A stretch of 64,000 nucleotides of DNA from Lamellibrachia satsuma (lineage: Eukaryota > Annelida > Polychaeta > Sabellida > Siboglinidae), in NCBI GenBank assembly GCA_033239005.1, contig BSQZ01000051.1:2208501-2272500 (forward strand). Direction: 5' to 3'. The translations under genes were made by a program, and so were the position numbers. The first letter of the stretch is position 1; the number at the start of each line of letters is the position of its first letter. Of the stretch, positions 39,701-50,000 are shown piece by piece. Under the pieces are notes generated by a model. That model ran no database searches. It saw only the letters and a list, made by a program, of their open reading frames with translations, and had not been told where the DNA came from.

Positions 39701-42700
39701 CAAAGGTTGTCTCGTTAGTCCAATTACACTGTTGACACAAAGGTTGACACATCAGTGTTCAATGACTCAGGTGATGCAAAGGTTGACACGCGAGTCCAAT
39801 GACACTAGTGATGCAAATGTTGACATGTGACATGACCAATATGCTGAATTGGGTTGACAAAACAGGAAAGGAAGAAGTAAGACAATTAGGAGCATAGGTA
39901 TCACACAGTGACTAACACCTTTGATGATTACTCCAGGTGGGATACAGGTGAGCTTCAGGCCATTTCACCAGTCAGCACAGGTGACAACACTTACGGTTTT
40001 CGTTGCACTTATCATAGTTTGCATGGCAAGTTCCTTATGAGCATGCATAGCAAACCAGCGGACATATAGGGGTTTGTTTGGGATCTTACAGGTTTCTGTT
40101 TCCAGTCTTACAGGAGTGCACCACTCAGGGCTGGCACACATGCTGTCAGATTCACACATATTTTTAATAAAACCAATAGATCAATAATTTTTCTTTGCAG
40201 TCCCGTCATCAAACACATATTCCAATTAATTACATATATCTATATCTTGGTGGCATTTGAGGGTTCCCACCTGCGGAGAACTACTCCAGTCAGGCTAAGT
40301 CAACAAGCGAATCAAAGATGACCTATGGGAATTGACCTACACATTACCTGGGGGAGGGGTCCATTGGAGGGACAGATCAAACAGACTTCATTCAGGCTGC
40401 TAATGTGCTACTGGACCATGGTGGTAATTACAAGGTCTTCCCAGTGGTCAATTTATACTAATTAGTAACCAGCCTGGTAGTGTAGCATTGAGCTTAATGT
40501 GTATGCATGCATGCATGCATGCATGCTTCAGGGCAGTAGCTCATGTTTATATGCAGCTCCTGGCAACCTAGTCAGGACAGATGGATCACCTGGCGAAAGG
40601 GGAAACACGGAAGGAAGACAGCGAGGACATGCAACTGGGATCAAACTGTATTATGTATTTTGTCAGTCTGACTCATACTTGAATATTAGTCCTAAATATT
40701 TCAGTCAAACCTGAATTAAGAAAAAAAACCTGAAGACAGACTGAATTTTTATTCAGCTACATTCAGCTAATTTGACTGATTTTATGCCTCCCTACTGGGG
40801 AAAGAGCAGCGAGAGGAACAAAGCTATACACCAATGCCATGCGCAGCAATATAGGAACAGGGTTTACTACTGGTCAAAGGATCATTCTATCAGGAAGTCT
40901 TCCAAAATATAACGCAATAACTAATCATCACATCACCAGCAGATATAGGCTTTGTAGTCAGCTAGTAAAAGTAATGTTTCATTACACAATTGAACTTCAA
41001 GGTCAAACTGACCAATATTTGGCAATCATCAGAGCGACTATAATTCGCCTCCGGGTGGAAGTCTGGAAGACAACTTTATGAACAATGTGCGTCAAGTGAA
41101 ATGTGATATGGTCGACAAGACCTATATCTTTGCCCTGAAACAAAGATCACTTGGACATATGCATTCATGTGTGCCCACAAATAAATTACTCCACATCTAC
41201 GCTTGCAGATAGTGCTATCTTTCCGAGACATTTTTCTAATTGTTTACAACACAATAAGTAAGGCTTCAATGAAGTGAACAATGCCCCGCAAACAAGTAAA
41301 AGAACATATCGTGCAGACATGCAAAGTAACCTACATAGGCCATTCATGCTATCTGGCAGTGGAAAAATCCACAGGCCAACATTATAGCCTTGAAATAACC
41401 TCTACACTGCCAAAAACTGTTCATCAGAAAAAACCAATGAGGGTCTGAATTCCCGCTAAAGACCTGATTCATATCATTTCCTGCATATCTCACACCACCG
41501 GATGTGGACTATTAATTAATTTTGCGTAGCGTCAAACACTGATATTTTGGGATCATCCCTTAGGAGAAACACATGTATATTTAATGTCTGCACAATTTTT
41601 GTTATCGAAACCAACCTTTTCAATAGAATTGTTTCCAGTAATATTACTTTCATAAAAGCAACGTATGATTAGTGATCCACAGCGCTATGACTAGTGGCTA
41701 CTCAGCACGACACACACCGCACAAAAAACATTACAAGCAAATGGTTCAATAACCTGGGACATTTCCCAAACTATTCATGGTTATAAATACTATGTAAATA
41801 CTGGAAAATAGTCAAACAAGCTGAATAGGCCAAACTCTGAGGAAGCCAATGGAACACATTATGAGACAAGCAATTGGAACAATGGGAAAAGGGGGAAGGC
41901 TGAAAAACCCCTGGTGCAGAGTAGTGGAAGCAGAAATGGCTAAAGTAGGATGTAGATGGAGAGAACTGGAAACCCGAGCCTCGTGTCCGGTGGAAAGGAG
42001 CCACATATGTTCTGTCAGGGATAGAAAAGGCATACGTGACGACTGCAGAACAGTAGATAACTGAAATATTGTATGTGAACACACCCGGATCCAGTTTCTG
42101 TTCACGCAGTGGTGTTGGATTCCTACTGAGACATTGCTTTTAGAAATGCAACCTTGAAATAAGCTGTGTTTGGAGTATACATTACTACAGTTTACAGGAA
42201 AAGGTCTGCTATGTGCCACAAAGAGAAAAAAGCTGGCTAAGTATGGCCATTGGAAAAGAGGACCAGAGTCTGGTATTTAGCAGTACAGAAGGTGAACTAC
42301 CAGGAACAAAACGAAGAGGAAGAAAACTGGGCTGAATTGAGAACATGAAGCATTGGACGGATGGTGGATTCGAAGTGGCTAGAGAGATCGCAAGACACCG
42401 ATGGCCTGACTGAGGCTATGGCTACACAACGTCTGTGTCATTCTAATCATTCACAATGCAGACAGACTGCAGTACATATTACATAATCAACTTCCCTAGG
42501 CTTATTGATCGGCTGGAAAGTCTTATTGATCTGTCTTTCTCCGGTAATGAAGACACAGAAACAGTCACGTAGACAAACTCAATGTCCTTGTAAGTGAGAC
42601 AACCCACACACAGTCCCTTCAAACACATCTGGCCATGACAAATCAATCCTGCCACGCAACACTGAACCAGCTCACACAAAAGCTGTGGAAAATTTTCAGA

Positions 42701-45700
42701 TCACATATCGTTCTGCAGTCAGTAATGTAGATTGCAATCTTGCCAAGGGGCAGAAAGAATGGCAATTCAATCAGGTGCTGACTGCATTAGCTCCACAAGT
42801 AGATGTTCACGAGTTCTAGATGGCTTCTTCATGGGCTTAACTCACCAGGATCACCATGGTAACTTACATCACAACGGAGAGAAAATGCCCACATAACAAT
42901 GAGCAGAGTAAGCAAAAACAAGAAATAATTTACAAGGATGATGCACTATAGTGTGGGTTCAACAAATTATGTTTAAGCTGTATACAAGGATTTGACAAGA
43001 AAAGTAATAACCTCCATATGACAAGTGGACAGTCCATTGGCTTATCAAGCGAAACCAAACCTAACATTCAACTAAAATATATAATAACCAAATTTAACCC
43101 ATTAGGACCCAGCATTTTATAAAATATGTTTCCCCTGTTCCCAGGATTTCTGGCAACTTGGTAGCGATTTTACCTCCTTGTGTTCAGAAATCTGTAGGAA
43201 AAAAACTATTCAATATTGACAATTACAAGTTGTGTTTATTTTGAAGAGTAGTAATTTCTCCACATGCCTGTATACATAGAAAAATTATATATTAATAAAA
43301 TGCTGACATTTGATCACAATTTGCAAAGACAAAATAGTAAATTTGTTAAAACTTTGAAAGAGGTGACTGACATTTAACAATGATCCCATGCTATAACCCT
43401 ATGCAACCCAGTGAAGAAAATGTAGCTATATGTGTTAGCTTTGCACCACTGAAAACATTATCAAATTCTGACGGTTATTTTTCAGGTTACACCATATTTT
43501 GTCATGGAAAATATAGAAATAAAATTTTTGAGACGGCGTGAACAAAACCGATGAAGATCAAGATTTCCAAAAGGGCAACACATGCAAGTAACGCGCTGAT
43601 GTAGTTGCAAAATGTATCCGCTAGGGTGTGGCAAAATTTGGTAGCGTTTAGTTCAGTAGTTAATCGCCAGGATTTTTTTTAATACTGGGTCCTGTATGCG
43701 GCCAGCGGCTGCCATTCCAGGACTGGACAGAGAGGCCGGCCGCAGCTGTTGCACGTTCTAATGGGTTAACATTCACAAAGCAGTACCTCCTACAATAATT
43801 AACCCATTTTAAATGTGATTTTGCAATTCTAGAGGTGACGAGGAGAAACGTTATTCGTAAAACAACTGAGGTGGTGTCCCAACGACAACCTCTGTCAAGG
43901 GAGGTGAAGGTGAAGAGAGAAAGTTGCATACATTCAAAACAGAAGAGCCAAGTTCATAACAGTGAACACATTTACATGAACACAGCCTTTATCAGGGGAT
44001 AGCTGAAGGTGAAGAGATGAAATCATGTGCATTCAAAACAGTGAACACATTTACATGAACACAACCTATGTCAGGGGTTGAGATGAAATCGCATGCATTC
44101 AAAACAGAAGAGCCAAGTTCATGAGCATGAACACAAATGCATGAACACAAATACATGAACACAGGTTGTGTACTGTCAGTAGCCAACAAACATACCACAT
44201 GTTACATTCTCTGTTTCACGGGATCAGAAACATTTGCAAACATGGCACTTTGAGTTTGACAACAAAAGTGTCAACCATAGATCTTGTTATCACTGACCTG
44301 CGGTTCAACCAGTTTTGACCAGGTGGGCAGGACGTAGAACTTGATGCCCTCCCACGCACCAGGCAGCGTGATGCCTCGGATGAGGAGTATCGTCATCAGG
44401 ATATACGGGGAGGTCGCAGTGAAATACATCACCTAGGAACACAAAAAGCGAGCATATTCTACTTTCTGTGTGATGTAATAGTGACTGCCCGCAACTTTGA
44501 CAGCTAAGTAGCCTACTTATGGATCTTGGCACATGGCGTTTGTTTAGTTACTTCTATCTGACATATGGCCTTATGTGATTATCTCGTTTTTGATTTATCA
44601 TATCAAGAAGATGTACTAGGTATTACTGTAATAACTATCCTGCTTTATGAGGACTGTATAGATGCTCCATTTTAAAGGAACGTAAGGTGTCTACTTATGA
44701 ATCACGAGCTACTTTATTCGGTGTGGTGATTTTTTCAGATAATTATACTCTACATTACTGGTATATAACTGAGGTGTGGAACACCGGAGAAATGGATCAC
44801 CACTAAGAGCGAATGAAAGCAAACTAAATTCTTAGAAGGGCATTCGTCCGATGAAAATGCCAGATTCTACACGTGCTGAAACATTACGTAAAGGCGAGAT
44901 TAACAATCATCGTCACCAAATGCTCGTACAGTACATTACATACAGAAATGTCCGCCGATCCAGAATTCGTGCCTACGCGTAACGCGTGTGCGATTCGCAC
45001 TTAGTGGCTGGCCCTATTGTAAAAAGGCAAAGTGGGATTACATGTGTGGGGACGGATGATGACAGCGTGTGGGCCAGCCACAACGCTGATGGACTCACCT
45101 TCAAAATAAAGAACATGGTACAGTAAGACAAGTCTGGGACGGTGTGGTTGTGGCGAGAGCCCACTTCCGTGGGGAGCCGCGCACAACTGCCCTCCCATCA
45201 GCTAGCCTAACGTCCCGTGCCCGCTGCGCCGTCACGAGCGTGGCGGCGCAGCGGCAATGATTCTAGCTGCATGGTAATTTTCTGTCGAGGGGGTGGGTTG
45301 AGGGGGCAACAGGGCTGAATTGAACAGGCAACTTTCTGAGTGAGGAGGCGGGTGAGGATCGTTGCCCGTCGCAAAACTTGTCACCTTTCCGGAGGATTTT
45401 ACTCCTTTCCAAATGCAGAAGTAGACGACGATCCACGCGAGCAACAAGCAGAGTGCCAGGTCCCACTTGACGCTGCCCAGTTCACTCATACCGCTGGAGA
45501 TGAGCAGGACTTTGCGCCTGCAGCAAAACGATTTCAGACTCTCAGTGTTAATGCCGGTGGCGATGTCGGCCGCCTCATTTCCGTGACGACAGCGACATTG
45601 GCGCCACCACCAGCTGCTACTACAGTACCACCCCTAACTGTGCAGTGTCTTCCACATTAAGGCTAGGAGGTGTCTTACTTTGGCTAGGTTGAGGGATGGG

Positions 45701-47005
45701 GCATCAGATTATCTACGTTAGTCTGTTGTTATTTACTACAAAAAATCTAGCAACAATTGCCACAAAAATTTTCTAAGTGTTAGTTAAAATGACAATTGTA
45801 CAGTAAAGACAAGTGACAATGTTTTGAACGTTGTCACAGTATCATCGTGCCTCCGACATGCACAAACCAGACCAGGACTACGTACTCAACATCCAGAGTC
45901 GGCTGTGTGCATGCCGGACGGCAACTGACCATTAGTTCGGTCTACTGCCCATCCAGACCTGCACAGCCAAGAGGTACATGCATATAACAAACAGCGGCAA
46001 ATGACACGTCATTTTTGCACATGCACAATCAGGTGCCCCACATTCAATCATTACTGCATGGAAATGGCCCCTCGGGTTCGCCGCATGGTCTCACAAGGTG
46101 CAACATTCTTGTGCGTATAACACACAATATATTTCTATGGCAGAAACAAAAAATTGTTTCACACATCACAACTAATCTGCTGCAAATCCAATTCAAACAT
46201 GCTGCATAAAATGCATAAATTAAACGCCTAGTAACCAATATCTTTTTACACCGAAACCTGAATATGAAGTTGCACGACTGTGTAAAATTGTGATGTCATA
46301 TTATTATTTCATTGTTAAAATAAGAATCAAATGTCATGTACTAAATTGTATGTAGTAATAGACAATTACAAAAGAATGGTTCATAGGATAAGACAAATTA
46401 AATGCAATGTTCATATGAATTATCATACCTGTTTGTTCACCTGTGAAAAGGTTCATATTCATAATGTAAATTATGCATCAATTGTACTGAATGAACTATA
46501 TCATCAATGCCAATTAAGTTCAGGATAGCGTCTGGTCTTGTGGCAGTTGCAGAGCATAGACAATTAGCTCTGTTTGAATAAGTCACAAAGCATTCCAGCT
46601 ATAGAGACCCACTCTACAACAGTCTAGTGAATCTATCACCATGATGGAAAATCACTACCAATGCCAGGCATTGCCATGGCAACGTGCGCTATTTTTAAGG
46701 TATGACACGCAGCAGGATTGCATTAAAGAGGCAAAAGGAATGTTTAGCATCAAGATTAATCCAGAGACAGCAATTCTGCATGTTGTACTCAAATAAAACA
46801 TTTATCTGGTGAAATTAGCAAATATGTATATCTTAATTAAACAACTCGCTATAGTACTAATAAATTGAAAATAATTTTTTATTCTCTTTAATTGTAATGG
46901 GAAACCTCCACATGAAAAGTGGGCTGGAAATCAGATGTTCAATTGATTTTGATTGCTGATTATGAAGGTTCATTATTAATCAACTATGCCATTTTAATTG
47001 ACACA

Positions 47006-47037
<32 letters not shown>

Positions 47038-50000
47038 CCAACTTTAGTTCCTGCATAAGAGAAAGTGTTTTGCAAGATGTTACTGATTTATTAGACATAT
47101 ATGTCATAGCACAACAAATGTGATTCATTAGTCACTTGAGATTAAGTCATAGCATAGAATACGTGATTTATTAGTCGCATAGGATACGTGATTTATTAGT
47201 CACTTGAGATTAAGTCATAGCACAGAAAATGTAATTAATTAGTCACGAATATGTCATGCCAGAGCATACGTATGATGTACTAGTCATGATTATATGTCAC
47301 AGCACAGCAAACGTTTGTCATCATTCTTGAGTAGACAACAATGCAGACTGTAAACACTGCCACAGAAATTGGCCATTTGCTCCAGCTTTTATATTTTGAG
47401 CAGATTTCTCAAAAGAACCCCAAAAAGGGACCATTTCCATTCAGTGCACCAGAACCCGTCATAGAGGGCGACACTCAAGTGTACCCATACACACGCACTT
47501 ACACACGGATATACACTAGGATCGCCAACCGATCGACCATCGACGCAGAAAAAAATCAGAATATAACCAAATAAAAATTTTCGGCAAAATGCAACACTAC
47601 TCACTCCCAAAACTGTGTCACTGGGTCAACCTTTTGTCCAACGTGTGACGCCAGTGTCGTCGTTGTCACATTGGTGAAGATGCTGGCATTGCCTAACACA
47701 CCCCCGTATGGTGTCTTTCCACAGTCAGGGGTGTTCCAGTCATTGTTGCAATGAGACCAGGGCAGGACACTCGTGAACGAGGAGAAGAGATAGTAGAATG
47801 CCCATGCGAGGATCACATTGTAGTAGATGTTAAGCAGGAACACTATCACGGTGGTTGCCAGCCCAATGCCTGCAACAATTGCCAAGAGGAACATCTCGTT
47901 AAAGCTCCTTTTTCAGTTCAAAGTTTTCAAATTTGTTATTTAGTTTTGATGAAACCATCAAAGAAATTGTCATATAATTTTTTTAACTGCCAACCTGAGA
48001 AGGTAGTTTCAAGCAGCAGTCAAAAGAAAAGGTCTCAACATACCCCCCAAGCACCCTCACTGCCAGGGTTTTTGACTAGATCAGTACCCCTGGCAGATAA
48101 CCCAGCTGAAACAGAGAACTTACTGTTGCCAAGTTAACCAATAGCAGTTGTACCTAGAATCGTTTCATACAGGAACTCAACTTTTGGGCTCTGGGCTGGA
48201 CGATGTTACATACAATGTTCGGGAAGTAACTTAACTTTAAATTGGCAATGGACCAGCCATCGTTGGTCGGACGGGTAATTTCTAGAAACGCCATTTGAAG
48301 TTTAGCACGGTGGGTCTAGTTGCCACAGCGACCAAGCCAGGAAGTGGGAAGAAGTTATTAATCCAAGATATGGCGTGGGAAAAACTGAAAGTTCCATTTT
48401 TCAACAGGTTTATCTGTTCGGGGTAGTGTAGTACTAGTACCACCCCTGGTTAGCGAGGATGCCCCCAAAGATTTTTTTATTGTCATTTTGGGTTATACCT
48501 GTCAATCCAATTTTTTTGCCCAACCCCAGTCCCCGATAACAGACTCAACCTGTCAATCTTATGGGGAGATGACGGATCTCTAGTTCTGGCCTTTTATACA
48601 AAGTAAAAGTACCAAGATTTAGTCTTCAACCCATACAACAGTAAACTAGGGAAAAGGGTGTAAGGTACTGTTGGGGTTGTACATGCCTTTTGATCGTTGA
48701 ACTATATTATAATCAATGCAGTAGAATATCTTTGACTTAGCTCATGTGGGCATTTAGGTATGAATGTTCATGGTTGTACCAATAGCTAGACAGTATGTCT
48801 TGTTGGGCTTCTGGTAGACTGAACATTCAAGTTCATAACGTTTCAGTTACCAAAAAAATCCGACCCTCAACGTAGCATGCTGGTAGACTGAACATTCAAG
48901 TTCATAACGTTTCAGTCACCAAAATAATCCGACCCTCAACGTAGCATGCTGGGTCCCTGTGTGTACAATGCTAATTTATCCAGCAGAGGGTGCCACTGTT
49001 ATCACCCAGGCATGTTTACCGAGTACATTGCCCCCAGGGCAACTGACACTTACCTTGAAGAAGCGGACAAATCTTCCATGCCCCAATGCCACCTTCGGAC
49101 ATGAATTGGCCCAGTGACACCTCCAGAAAGAACATGGGAATGCCGCCAAGGACAACACAGATGAAGTAGGGAAGCAGGAACGCACCTGCAAACAAACAGG
49201 CAAAACACTAATTTAGTTATTTTAAATTAAGGATTTGCACTGGTTAATATTATATTGCTAAATTAGATCATGCAACACCACAAGTTTCTGTTTTTGAACA
49301 TCGCTAAACTTTTGTGGAGGCACCCATGGTGCGTAGATTAATTTACAATTTCGGTGAGAATATGATCGACTTTGTGAAATGGTTATAGTAATAAATAAAT
49401 GCTCCCACCAGCAACTTCTACACCTAAACCAAACCTACCTAGTATCCACCACAACTTGCTAGCTCGTTTGTGCAACTTTTGTACGTAGTATGTACGAACT
49501 GAAGTCACATCCATGATCGGCATTGATTTGCACAGTGTTCACCATTTTGGATATCTATTATTTTGGTCTTTACCAGATCTAACAACTGAAGTCAATTCTT
49601 TCGATGATTTTAACAAAAACATTTTTTTTAATAGATTGCGCACATTACAAGTTAGTCACACACTACACATATAGACATAAATGAACCACATTTATGATGG
49701 GCTGAACCATTTGAAGAAGCAGCTTTTACAACCAAGCTAGTTCGAACTAAATTCTCAGCTTTAATTACTTCTATACCATGTACAATTGTGTAAAATTTTC
49801 TCCAAGTCTTCTGTTACATAATATTTGTCGCTCTCAATTTTAGTGCTTTATACTAAGGCTAAGCATAGTTTGAACACTTATTACTTTAGACTTCAGTTGT
49901 TCTCCTCTTAATTTTTTCTATGCTGTCTATGACTATGAGTATGTCGTTTTGTAAGAACGTTCTCCATATCTGTATTAGTCCATGTAAACACACCTTAATT

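Larger units (their letters stand above)
39246..44297 (-). other. SLC6 intron 5
   Basis: 5.1 kb. It contains the 39-bp minisatellite next to exon 6, an (ATGC)n tract at 40502-40527, LINE 3' fragments near 41.8-42.5 kb, a TTAA-flanked MITE and an imperfect repeat at 43920-44170. Confidence 0.85.

Noticed and set aside
39106..39752. 191-, 168- and 164-codon frames on both strands
   Set aside because: Products of the 39-bp minisatellite; the real coding part is only exon 6.
44973..45198. Open frames in intron 4 as an additional SLC6 exon
   Set aside because: Exons 4 and 5 join exactly in phase across the conserved [16 protein letters not shown] boundary, and these frames have no family similarity.
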